Source of the DNA: Sphingobacteriaceae bacterium
Lineage (GTDB): Bacteria > Bacteroidota > Bacteroidia > Sphingobacteriales > Sphingobacteriaceae
Direction: 5' to 3'
Length of the DNA: 64,000 bases
Assembly (NCBI GenBank): GCA_903642215.1
Contig: CAHJWG010000001.1
Span: 682,001-746,000, forward strand
Below the pieces are notes generated by a model. It was not told where the DNA came from. It was given only the letters and a program-made list of their open reading frames with translations, and made no database searches. Each line of letters opens with the position of its first letter. Position 1 is the stretch's first letter. The translations under genes and the position numbers were made by a program. Shown piece by piece: positions 51,128 to 58,309 of this stretch.

Positions 51128-52247
51128 ATGTTTTTAAATCTTCGCGCTCGAATTTGCGCTCGGCACGTTTGCTGATGCTGTTTTTAACGAGGGAAATATT
51201 GGTATTAATCCGATGATCCTGCACGGCATCCGTAACTGTGATATCCTGTTCCATGTCTTTTTCGGCAAAATGGATATTGGCTTCTTCCGTTTTGCCAAGT
51301 GCCACATCGTAAGGCCCTTTCGGCGACATCAACTTTACCAAAACCGGCAAACATTCAAACAAAATGAATAGATAACCAATAAAAGATTGCGCCAGATAAG
51401 TATCCAGTTCGCGCGTTCCGTTTTGGTTGTAGGAAAGCTGTCCCAGCGCCCAATTTCGGTCCGAAAAACCGGCCACATTAGCCAAACTATCCAGCTGATG
51501 ATCGTTAAATAATTTGGTATCCGTTACGCCTTCTATGTTTTTCCGGTTGCTGATGTATTGATCCGTTTTAAGCTGATCGTCGCGCACCGTATTTAGCCGC
51601 GCTTCTTTTTCTTTTAAAACCGCATCCTTCTGTTTGGCATACGTTCCGAAACCGGTTTTACCGGAAGTCTGGTTGGTTTTATCGCCAAAAATTTCCTGGT
51701 TTAATTGATAGCGGGAACGGGTAATATCTTTAAGCAGCGAATCTCTTTCGGCTTTAATATCGGCTGCTTTGGCCAAATCCATGCTATACTTTTTGTTAAA
51801 AGTGATGTTCATGGTATCAATTTTAGAACGCTGGCCTTTGAGGTAAGAAGTTTTGAGTTTATTACGGATTTCCTTGTCAAAAATCTTTAGTTCCAGCGGA
51901 CGGGAAATTACAATTCCGATCATAATCGCCAGTAAAATCCGTGGCGTGGCTTGTAATATTTGTTGGTTTACAGAACCTCTTTTGTTGATGCTGCCCACAA
52001 TATAACGATCCATGTTGAAGATGGCCAAACCCCAGATCAACCCAAATAAAATAGCAAAAAATGGTGCGCCGGGGTTTCCGCTAAACACAAAATACATAGC
52101 ATAACCGCCGGAAAGCGAGGCAAACAAAGCTGTAAAAAATATGGTTGCGCCGATGCCAACGTATTTATTAAGCTCGATCGGATACTTTTTTAACGTATCC
52201 ACATGCACGCCGGAGCAGAACCAGAAAAATCGGTTTACTTGTTTCAT
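51126..52247 (-). CDS. DUF4407 membrane protein
   Basis: A 373-residue protein with four membrane helices: about 32-55, 60-80, 100-118 and 290-308 (SFIGYLFILFECLPVLVKLM). Between helices 3 and 4 lies a long charged, probably coiled-coil region (DAVLKEKEARLNTVRDDQLK). RFFWFCSGVHVDTLKKYPIE and NMDRYIVGSINKRGS are DUF4407 hallmarks. Function unknown. Its ATG is preceded by TACTTTTG and four bases. Confidence 0.88.
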   Translation of the reverse strand: MKQVNRFFWFCSGVHVDTLKKYPIELNKYVGIGATIFFTALFASLSGGYAMYFVFSGNPGAPFFAILFGLIWGLAIFNMDRYIVGSINKRGSVNQQILQATPRILLAIMIGIVISRPLELKIFDKEIRNKLKTSYLKGQRSKIDTMNITFNKKYSMDLAKAADIKAERDSLLKDITRSRYQLNQEIFGDKTNQTSGKTGFGTYAKQKDAVLKEKEARLNTVRDDQLKTDQYISNRKNIEGVTDTKLFNDHQLDSLANVAGFSDRNWALGQLSYNQNGTRELDTYLAQSFIGYLFILFECLPVLVKLMSPKGPYDVALGKTEEANIHFAEKDMEQDITVTDAVQDHRINTNISLVKNSISKRAERKFEREDLKT

Positions 52248-52251
52248 TTTT

Positions 52252-52259
52252 CAAAAGTA
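52252..52259 (-). promoter_or_regulatory. -7 promoter element of the DUF4407 gene
   Basis: TACTTTTG on the minus strand, ending 4 bases before the ATG. Confidence 0.5.
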
Positions 52260-52314
52260 CACAACAAAACGGCTATTTGGCTCATCTTTAACGGGATGCT
52301 GCCGCTCCGAATGC

Positions 52315-52339
52315 TTTTTTTACCTGGTAAAAACAGTAG
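52315..52339 (+). repeat. Dispersed motif, class B
   Basis: TTTTTTTACCTGGTAAAAAC then AGTAG, in the region between divergent genes. Confidence 0.75.
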
Positions 52340-52406
52340 TTGCAGCCTAACGGTTATCCGCACGAATAAATTATGGCAAGCTGTTAAAAGCTGTTTTTAA
52401 ATCCCT

Positions 52407-52414
52407 TAACTTTG
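52407..52414 (+). promoter_or_regulatory. -7 promoter element of the rhodanese gene
   Basis: TAACTTTG, 18 bases before the ATG at 52433. This supports the ATG over an upstream TTG that overlaps the element. Confidence 0.4.
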
Positions 52415-52432
52415 AAGTATAATTTTACAAAC

Positions 52433-52747
52433 ATGAAAGAAATATCTGTACAGGAATTAAAAGATAAAATGGATGCCGGCGAAGATTTCCAGCTGATTGA
52501 TGTGCGCGAAGATTTTGAATATGAGATGTCTAATTTAAGCGGTGAGCTGATTCCGCTGAGCGGGATTTTGATTGAATCCGGTAAAATCGATAAAAATAAA
52601 CCTGCTATAATTATGTGCCGCAGCGGCAAACGCAGTGCCGCAGCAATTATGCAGTTAGAGCAGCAGGGTTTTACGGATCTGTACAATTTAAAAGGCGGTA
52701 TTTTAGCTTGGGCTGATGAAATTGACCCGGAAATGCAGGTTTACTAA
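52433..52747 (+). CDS. Rhodanese-like domain protein
   Basis: A 104-residue single-domain rhodanese: SVQELKDKMDAGEDFQLIDV, the family opening, DVREDFEYEMSNLSG, and the active-site loop IIMCRSGKRSAAAI with the catalytic Cys. It may carry persulfide sulfur or act in redox reactions. It is 3 bases from the next small gene and probably forms an operon with it and the SPFH gene. Confidence 0.92.
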   Translation: MKEISVQELKDKMDAGEDFQLIDVREDFEYEMSNLSGELIPLSGILIESGKIDKNKPAIIMCRSGKRSAAAIMQLEQQGFTDLYNLKGGILAWADEIDPEMQVY

Positions 52748-52750
52748 AAA

Positions 52751-52936
52751 ATGGGCGCAAAACTCTTTCTAAATATCCTTTACAACCTGGGCATAATTTT
52801 ATGCGTAATCCTGGTTTACTGGAGCATTAACCACCGGCGTTACGACTGGACGGCGGCCGGTATTTTTATTATCGTGATTACTATCGTGCTGAAAATCCGC
52901 CTGGCAAAAGAAGTACGGGCACTTCAAAAAAAATAA
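52751..52936 (+). CDS. Small membrane protein
   Basis: A 61-residue protein with two helices (ILYNLGIILCVILVYWSINH and WTAAGIFIIVITIVLKIRLA). Located between rhodanese and SPFH genes with gaps of 3 and 18 bases, so it belongs to the same transcript. No named family recognised. Confidence 0.75.
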   Translation: MGAKLFLNILYNLGIILCVILVYWSINHRRYDWTAAGIFIIVITIVLKIRLAKEVRALQKK

Positions 52937-52954
52937 ATTTAAAAACTCAAATTC

Positions 52955-53863
52955 ATGATTTTAATTATCCTCGGTGTTATCCTGCTGGTTGTGGGCGGCT
53001 GGTTTCGGCGCACACCATCTATCAACCCGGCTTATAGTCCGATTATTTATATCGCCGGCATCGCCATGCTTCTTTTAGGTATCAGTTTCTCCATGTTTAA
53101 AGTGATCGATCCCGGAAAAGTTGGCGTTAAAACTTTGTTTGGGAAAGTAGAACCGGACGTGCTGCCAAGTGGTTTGCATTTAATTAATCCGCTGGTTGAT
53201 GTAACTACTTTTGATGTAAAAACCCAAAATTATACCATGAGCGGCGTTACAACCGAAGGCCAGAGAGAAGGCGACGATGCAATCAGGATTTTATCTGCAG
53301 ACGGTTTGGAAGTAACCATTGATTTATCGGTGCTTTTTAGGGTAAAGGCAGATCAGGCACCTTTTATCCTGCAAAATATCGGGCCGGAATATCTGGATAA
53401 AATTGTGCGCCCGGTAGCGCGGACAGCCATTCGGGATAATGCGGTATATTATGATGCCGTTGCATTATATTCTACCAAAAGGCAGGAGTTTCAGGATAAA
53501 ATTTACAGAACGATCAGTACAAGTTTTGCCAAACGCGGCATGGAACTACAGCAGCTTTTGATCCGTAATATTACGTTGCCGCAATCTGTTCGGGCAACCA
53601 TCGAATCAAAAATTAATGCGGAGCAGGATGCACAAAAAATGCAGTTTGTGCTGCAAAAAGAACGCCAGCAGGCAGAGCAAAAACGGATACAGGCACAAGG
53701 TATTGCAGATTATCAGCGCATTATTGCCACTAATTTAACCGAGCAGCAATTGCAGTACGAATCCATCCAGGCACAAAAATCCATCGCTTTATCACCAAAT
53801 ACTAAAGTGATTATTATGGGAAACGGCAAAGGCGTACCGTTAATGCTGAATGATAAAAATTGA
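52955..53863 (+). CDS. SPFH/prohibitin-type membrane protein
   Basis: A 302-residue protein: two N-terminal helices (ILGVILLVVGGWF and IIYIAGIAMLLLGISF), then an SPFH (band 7) domain from about residue 55 (VIDPGKVGVKTLFGKVEPDV, IRDNAVYYDAVALYSTKRQE) and a C-terminal coiled coil (KERQQAEQKRIQAQGIADYQ). SPFH proteins form ring-like membrane microdomain scaffolds. The stop overlaps a class A motif. Confidence 0.92.
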   Translation: MILIILGVILLVVGGWFRRTPSINPAYSPIIYIAGIAMLLLGISFSMFKVIDPGKVGVKTLFGKVEPDVLPSGLHLINPLVDVTTFDVKTQNYTMSGVTTEGQREGDDAIRILSADGLEVTIDLSVLFRVKADQAPFILQNIGPEYLDKIVRPVARTAIRDNAVYYDAVALYSTKRQEFQDKIYRTISTSFAKRGMELQQLLIRNITLPQSVRATIESKINAEQDAQKMQFVLQKERQQAEQKRIQAQGIADYQRIIATNLTEQQLQYESIQAQKSIALSPNTKVIIMGNGKGVPLMLNDKN

Positions 53864-53886
53864 TGCTTCTTTTATCACCTAAATTT
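53862..53886 (-). repeat. Dispersed motif, class A, touching two convergent stops
   Basis: GATGCTTCTTTTATCACC then TAAATTT fills the 21-base gap and overlaps both the SPFH stop and the PAS-gene stop. Confidence 0.8.
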
Positions 53887-54493
53887 AATTGATTTTGCTA
53901 ACGATTTTGCAAACAGCTTCATCCAGCTGCGTTGCACTTTCTGTTAGCATATCACAAATATTAATTAAGTTTTGATCAACATCCATCTTGCTTAAAATAC
54001 CGGTTAAACCGATGATATTCGCAATCGGCTTGCGGATTACGTGAGATTGTTCCCAGCCAATTCGTTCTAAAAGGCTCTTTTTTTCCTTAATTTCTGATTT
54101 TGCAACTTCCAATTGCTGGTTAGTCCTTTCGTATTCTGTAATATCGTAACCCATGCAAAATACACCGTTTGGCTGGTTCTGCTCGTTAAACATCGCCCGA
54201 TATTCCCATTGCGTAATCACATATCCGCCTTTGCCGTCATGTTTTCTAATCGTTGCCGGAAAAGATTTATCCGGGTTTTGGAAGCATTTTACAGCCGTTT
54301 CTTCACAAACTTTGCGGTCATCTTCGTGCATGGTAATATAATAAGGTTTACCAACAATAGATTTATCAGCATAGCCAAACGCGTTTGCATAATGCGTATT
54401 TACATAACTGTAATTGTTATCCATACCAGCAATAATCACGTAGTAAAAGTTAGAAAATTCTAAAAGATCAATGGTTTCGGCAAAATTGTTCAA
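53885..54493 (-). CDS. PAS-domain protein with kinase-like dimerisation segment, no ATPase domain
   Basis: A 202-residue protein: PAS domain at about residues 10-115 (FYYVIIAGMDNNYSYVNTHY, GVFCMGYDITEYERTNQQLE), then a coiled coil and a segment SHVIRKPIANIIGLTGIL that looks like the His phosphoacceptor helix of a sensor kinase. The HATPase domain is missing. The start is TTG in this frame. It may be a phosphotransfer or signalling partner, or a truncated kinase. Confidence 0.82.
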   Translation of the reverse strand: MNNFAETIDLLEFSNFYYVIIAGMDNNYSYVNTHYANAFGYADKSIVGKPYYITMHEDDRKVCEETAVKCFQNPDKSFPATIRKHDGKGGYVITQWEYRAMFNEQNQPNGVFCMGYDITEYERTNQQLEVAKSEIKEKKSLLERIGWEQSHVIRKPIANIIGLTGILSKMDVDQNLINICDMLTESATQLDEAVCKIVSKIN

Positions 54494-54573
54494 AATGATT
54501 TTTGTTAAAAACGGCTTCTAATAATGAACGTTTTACGCAATTTACCCGGTTATTGATTCAGTTATATTTCCTG

Positions 54574-54598
54574 AAATTATGCCGTTAAAAACAGTATC
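54574..54598 (+). repeat. Dispersed motif, class B, overlapping a stop codon
   Basis: AAATTATGCCGTTAAAAACA then GTATC; covers the stop and last codons of mqnD (PILFLTA). Confidence 0.75.
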
Positions 54599-55428
54599 GG
54601 ATCTATATTTGGGATTATGCTTGATTGCAAAGCTTTATCAAACAATATCCGGATAGCTTTCCGGCCTTCCGCGCCTAAATCAACCGAGTATTGGTTAACA
54701 TATAAATCGATGTGTTTGTACATCACTTCCTCGCTCATTTCCTGCGAATGAGACCGGATAAAATCCAGTCCGGATTTTGGATTTTCGAATGCAAACTCAA
54801 CCGATTTACGCAATACGCGGTTTATTTTATGCTGAATAACTTCCGGTAAATTACGGTTTGCCACAATACCGCCAAGCGGGATGGCGCAACCGGTTTCCCG
54901 TTCCCAGAAATCGCCCAGATCGATAATTTTATGCAAACCTTTATCCTGATAAGTAAACCGGTTTTCGTGGATAATCAACCCTAAATCTGTCTCTCCGTTA
55001 ATCACCTGGTTTTCAATTTCTGAAAAAAGGACTTCATTTTTATTTTTTCCTTCGGGAAAAGCCAAACTCAGTAAAAAATTTGCCGTCGTATATTTTCCGG
55101 GAATGGCAATTTTGAGGTTTTGGATTTTGGATTTAAGATACTCCTGATTCAGATATTTTTCATCCTTACAAATCAACAGCGGGCCAACGCCAAAACCGAG
55201 CGCGCTGCCGGCATCCAGCAAAACATATTGCTTGGTTACGTAAGCAAAAGCGTGATAACTGAGTTTGGTAATGTCCAGTTCGCCGCGAAAAGCTTTTTGG
55301 TTTAGCGTTTCCACATCATCAAAAAACACCTCAAAATCCAAACCTTCCGTATCAATTTTATGGTGAATTAAGGCATCAAAAATAAAAGTATCGTTTGGGC
55401 AAGGCGAAAAACCGAGGGTTAGTTTCAT
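54577..55428 (-). CDS. mqnD: MqnD: 1,4-dihydroxy-6-naphthoate synthase
   Basis: A 283-residue enzyme of the futalosine menaquinone pathway that converts cyclic dehypoxanthine futalosine to dihydroxy-6-naphthoate. The start at 55428 gives MKLTLGFSPCPNDTFIFDAL, as in the family; the longer reading adds 30 unlikely residues. Other landmarks: DVETLNQKAFRGELDITKLS, GSALGFGVGPLLICKD, LIIHENRFTYQDKGL and the catalytic His. It lies upstream of nothing else on this strand but next to mqnB. Confidence 0.94.
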   Translation of the reverse strand: MKLTLGFSPCPNDTFIFDALIHHKIDTEGLDFEVFFDDVETLNQKAFRGELDITKLSYHAFAYVTKQYVLLDAGSALGFGVGPLLICKDEKYLNQEYLKSKIQNLKIAIPGKYTTANFLLSLAFPEGKNKNEVLFSEIENQVINGETDLGLIIHENRFTYQDKGLHKIIDLGDFWERETGCAIPLGGIVANRNLPEVIQHKINRVLRKSVEFAFENPKSGLDFIRSHSQEMSEEVMYKHIDLYVNQYSVDLGAEGRKAIRILFDKALQSSIIPNIDPILFLTA

Positions 55429-55475
55429 GGGGTTTTGAGGTTGGAGGTTTTGGATACGAGTGCAGGTTCTGCGGT

Positions 55476-55568
55476 TTGTCATCTCGACGATAGGAGAGAT
55501 CTTCATTAAAGTAACCAAGTTTTCCTTTCACTTTAAAGAAGATTTCTCCCTTCGGGTCGAAATGACAG
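55476..55568. repeat. REP-like inverted repeat
   Basis: TTTGTCATCTCGACGATAGG then AGAGATCTTC pairs with GAAGATTTCTCCC and GGGTCGAAATGACAGA across a 30-base spacer. Same family as 22696 and the half elements at 11965 and 12608. It lies between the mqnD and mqnB genes. Confidence 0.7.
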
Positions 55569-55587
55569 AACGAATAACTGTTTATAC

Positions 55588-56193
55588 TCACAACTTCTTC
55601 AATAAATCAATGGCAAAATCATTTAAATTTTTAACGGCCAAACCGATTTTCCAGTTTTCGCGGTTGCGCTTCTCTACATAATTTGACACCGCCCTGATTT
55701 GGATTGATGGCGTATTGCTTCTTTTACAGGCATAAAAAAAGGCTGCGCCTTCCATACTTTCCAATTGCGGATTTAATCGTTCTGTTATTTTTTTGATGGA
55801 ATTTTCCTCGCCATGAACCGTATTTACCGTTATCGCACACAATTTTTTTATCGGTAAAAGAAGCATCGGATCAATCGGCCGGAACGTACTTTCTCCAAAT
55901 CCTAATTTTTCGATCGGTAAAAATTCCAGATCGTTTTCGGCTCCTAATTCGGATAAAATATCTTGTTCCACAGAAACTACTTCACCTAAATTTACAGTTC
56001 GGTCAAAGCTTCCTGCTATTCCAAGGTTGATGGCCAGATCATATTTTTTTTGCGCAAACTGTTCGCCCAATGCAAAAGCTGTAGCCACCATGCCAACGCC
56101 GGTAATTAAAACATCAAAAGGTTTTTCTCCTTCAAAATAATCTAATAAAGGCTGTATTTCGGGTTGCGTGGCGGCAACAAGTAAAATTTTCAT
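55588..56193 (-). CDS. mqnB: MqnB: futalosine hydrolase
   Basis: A 201-residue nucleosidase that releases hypoxanthine from futalosine. MKILLVAATQPEIQPLLDYF starts it (Met 56193; an earlier Met adds six residues). DLAINLGIAGSFDRTVNLGE, SMEGAAFFYACKRSNTPSIQ with the catalytic Glu and NYVEKRNRENWKIGLA are 5'-methylthioadenosine/nucleosidase-type signatures. With mqnD it shows that this organism makes menaquinone by the futalosine route. Two dispersed-motif copies lie inside. Confidence 0.93.
   Translation of the reverse strand: MKILLVAATQPEIQPLLDYFEGEKPFDVLITGVGMVATAFALGEQFAQKKYDLAINLGIAGSFDRTVNLGEVVSVEQDILSELGAENDLEFLPIEKLGFGESTFRPIDPMLLLPIKKLCAITVNTVHGEENSIKKITERLNPQLESMEGAAFFYACKRSNTPSIQIRAVSNYVEKRNRENWKIGLAVKNLNDFAIDLLKKL
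55714..55737 (-). repeat. Dispersed motif, class A, inside mqnB
   Basis: ATTGCTTCTTTTACAGGCAT then AAAA; read as CKRSN. Confidence 0.6.
55841..55867 (+). repeat. Dispersed motif, class A (full length), inside mqnB
   Basis: AATTTTTTTATCGGTAAAAG then AAGCATC; read as MLLLPIKKL. Confidence 0.65.
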
Positions 56194-56242
56194 CGGCACT
56201 ATTTCCGGCAAAGTTAAAAACAGCCGGCTTCTTTTGTTTTAA

Positions 56243-56250
56243 TATATTTG
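56243..56250 (+). promoter_or_regulatory. -7 promoter element of the QueD-like gene
   Basis: TATATTTG, 12 bases before the ATG at 56263. Confidence 0.4.
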
Positions 56251-56262
56251 CAACAATTATTT

Positions 56263-56682
56263 ATGATGATTTACATTACACGGAAAGAGCATTTTAACGC
56301 GGCCCACCGGATGTACCGCGAAGATTGGACGGCCGAGCAAAACCAGGAAATGTTTGGCAAATGCGCCAACCCAAACTGGCACGGGCATAATTACAATTTA
56401 TTTGTAACGATTAAAGGTGAAGTTACGCAGGAAACCGGTTATCTGATGGATTTAAAGGACCTGAAAGTAATTATCAATAATTATGTGGTGGAGAAGCTGG
56501 ACCATAAAAATATCAATTTGGATGTTGATTTTATGAAAGGCAAAATGGCTTCGACAGAACTGCTGACGATTGAGATTTTTAATCAGCTTAAAAAACCGAT
56601 TGAACAGCATTCGGGCGTTTTCCTGCATTCGGTAAAATTGTATGAAACAGAAAATAATTCGGCCGAATATTTTGGTGATTAA
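56263..56682 (+). CDS. queD: 6-pyruvoyl-tetrahydropterin / 6-carboxytetrahydropterin synthase family (QueD-like)
   Basis: A 139-residue zinc enzyme: HFNAAHRMYREDW (His ligand), FGKCANPNWHGHNYNLFVTI (catalytic Cys and two His ligands), GYLMDLKDLKVIINNYV and LDHKNINLDVDF. It makes 6-carboxytetrahydropterin for queuosine or a pterin from GTP cyclohydrolase product; folE follows 18 bases later, so the pair would run the first two steps. Start ATG 56263 or 56266. A class A motif overlaps the stop. Confidence 0.9.
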   Translation: MMIYITRKEHFNAAHRMYREDWTAEQNQEMFGKCANPNWHGHNYNLFVTIKGEVTQETGYLMDLKDLKVIINNYVVEKLDHKNINLDVDFMKGKMASTELLTIEIFNQLKKPIEQHSGVFLHSVKLYETENNSAEYFGD

Positions 56683-56691
56683 AAGAAGCAT
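56669..56691 (+). repeat. Dispersed motif, class A, overlapping a stop codon
   Basis: ATTTTGGTGATTAAAAGAAG then CAT, covering the stop of the QueD-like gene. Confidence 0.75.
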
Positions 56692-56700
56692 GCACAAAAA

Positions 56701-57339
56701 ATGAACAACGAAAACCACGGCCACGATACGGAAGAAGAGCTGGATGGCTACATCAAAATAGATCGTTATAATCCGGCGATGATTAGTAAAATTGCAGATC
56801 ATTACCAGGATATTTTAAGTCAGTTAGGCGAAAATCCGCAGCGCGAAGGCTTGTTAAAAACGCCGGAACGCGTGGCAAAATCATTAACTTATTTAACACA
56901 TGGTTACGATTTAAATCCGGTCGAAATTTTAAAATCGGCTATGTTTAAAGAAGAATACAGCCAGATGGTTGTGGTAAAGGATATTGAGGTTTACTCGATG
57001 TGCGAACATCATATGTTGCCATTTTTTGGTAAAGCGCACATCGCTTATATCCCGAACGGACATATTGTCGGGCTGAGTAAAATCCCGCGAGTGGTAGATG
57101 CTTTTGCCCGGAGATTGCAGGTGCAGGAACGTTTAACCAACGAAATCCGGGATTGTATCCAGTCAACTTTAAATCCGGTTGGCGTAGGCGTGGTGATTGA
57201 GTGCCGGCATTTGTGCATGAGCATGCGCGGCATCCAAAAGCAAAATTCGGTTACTACAACTTCCGCTTTTACCGGCGCGTTTTTGCATGAAAAAACAAGA
57301 AGTGAGTTTTTACAATTAATTTCCTCCAAACTAATTTAA
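56701..57339 (+). CDS. folE: GTP cyclohydrolase I
   Basis: A 212-residue enzyme for the first step of folate/pterin synthesis. [20 protein letters not shown], the zinc Cys and active site [40 protein letters not shown] and [20 protein letters not shown] are all present. The first 30 residues are an acidic extension ([14 protein letters not shown]). Next to the QueD-like gene in the same direction. Confidence 0.97.
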   Translation: MNNENHGHDTEEELDGYIKIDRYNPAMISKIADHYQDILSQLGENPQREGLLKTPERVAKSLTYLTHGYDLNPVEILKSAMFKEEYSQMVVVKDIEVYSMCEHHMLPFFGKAHIAYIPNGHIVGLSKIPRVVDAFARRLQVQERLTNEIRDCIQSTLNPVGVGVVIECRHLCMSMRGIQKQNSVTTTSAFTGAFLHEKTRSEFLQLISSKLI

Positions 57340-57364
57340 TTTTTTACACACGATTATTTGATTT

Positions 57365-58246
57365 ATGAAAGCATATATATTTCCGGGACAAGGCGCGCAG
57401 TTTCCAGGAATGGGAACCGGTTTGTATGAAAAGCATGAAGACGCACGGAAATTATTTGAACAGGCCAACGAAATTTTAGGCTTCCGGATAACCGATGTAA
57501 TGTTTTACGGTACAGACGAAGACCTGAAACAAACCCGTGTAACACAACCGGCCATATTTTTGCATTCGGTAATTTTAGCTAAATCTCTTGGTGATAATTT
57601 TAAGCCCGAAATGGTTGCCGGCCATTCTTTAGGCGAGTTTTCTGCATTGGTTGCGGCCGGTTCTATTACTTTTGAAGATGGGCTGCGTTTAGTTGCTGCC
57701 CGTGCAAATGCTATGCAACACGCCTGCGAAATCCAGCCTTCTACCATGGCGGCGGTTTTGGGTTTAGATGATTTTACGGTGGAGGATATTTGCCAGCGCG
57801 AAAGCAGCGTGGTTGTTCCTGCCAATTATAATTGCCCCGGTCAGCTGGTAATTTCCGGTACAATTGAGGGTGTAAAAGAAGCCAGTGAAAAACTGAAAGC
57901 CGCCGGTGCCAAGCGTGTTTTACCGCTAAATGTTGGCGGCGCGTTCCATTCTCCGTTAATGGAACTGGCGCGTGTAGAACTGGAAACCGCCATTTTAAAT
58001 ACCAATATCAAAGTTCCGGTTTGCCCGATTTATCAGAATATAAATGCAGAACCAACAACGGATTCGGATACAATCAAAATCAACCTGAACAAACAATTAA
58101 CAGGTGCAGTTAGGTGGACGCAAACTATGCAGCGCATGCTGCAGGACGGTGCTACTTCTTTTATAGAAACCGGGCCGGGCAATGTTTTGCAGGGCTTAGT
58201 TAAAAAAGTTGACCGCAACACAATGGCAGAACATGCTTATATGTAG
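57365..58246 (+). CDS. fabD: Malonyl-CoA:ACP transacylase
   Basis: A 293-residue enzyme that charges ACP with malonate for fatty acid synthesis. PGQGAQFPGMGTGLYEKHED begins it; catalytic Ser in GHSLGEFSALVAAG; ARANAMQHAC; ANYNCPGQLVISG; and the second His in GGAFHSPLM. Unlike many bacteria, it is not in a fab operon here; it follows folE by 25 bases. Confidence 0.95.
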   Translation: MKAYIFPGQGAQFPGMGTGLYEKHEDARKLFEQANEILGFRITDVMFYGTDEDLKQTRVTQPAIFLHSVILAKSLGDNFKPEMVAGHSLGEFSALVAAGSITFEDGLRLVAARANAMQHACEIQPSTMAAVLGLDDFTVEDICQRESSVVVPANYNCPGQLVISGTIEGVKEASEKLKAAGAKRVLPLNVGGAFHSPLMELARVELETAILNTNIKVPVCPIYQNINAEPTTDSDTIKINLNKQLTGAVRWTQTMQRMLQDGATSFIETGPGNVLQGLVKKVDRNTMAEHAYM

Positions 58247-58309
58247 TTATCAGATTTTTGTTTTGCGCTAAAATTTTTATACTACTTTTATACAGGTTTA
58301 ATCATTGCT

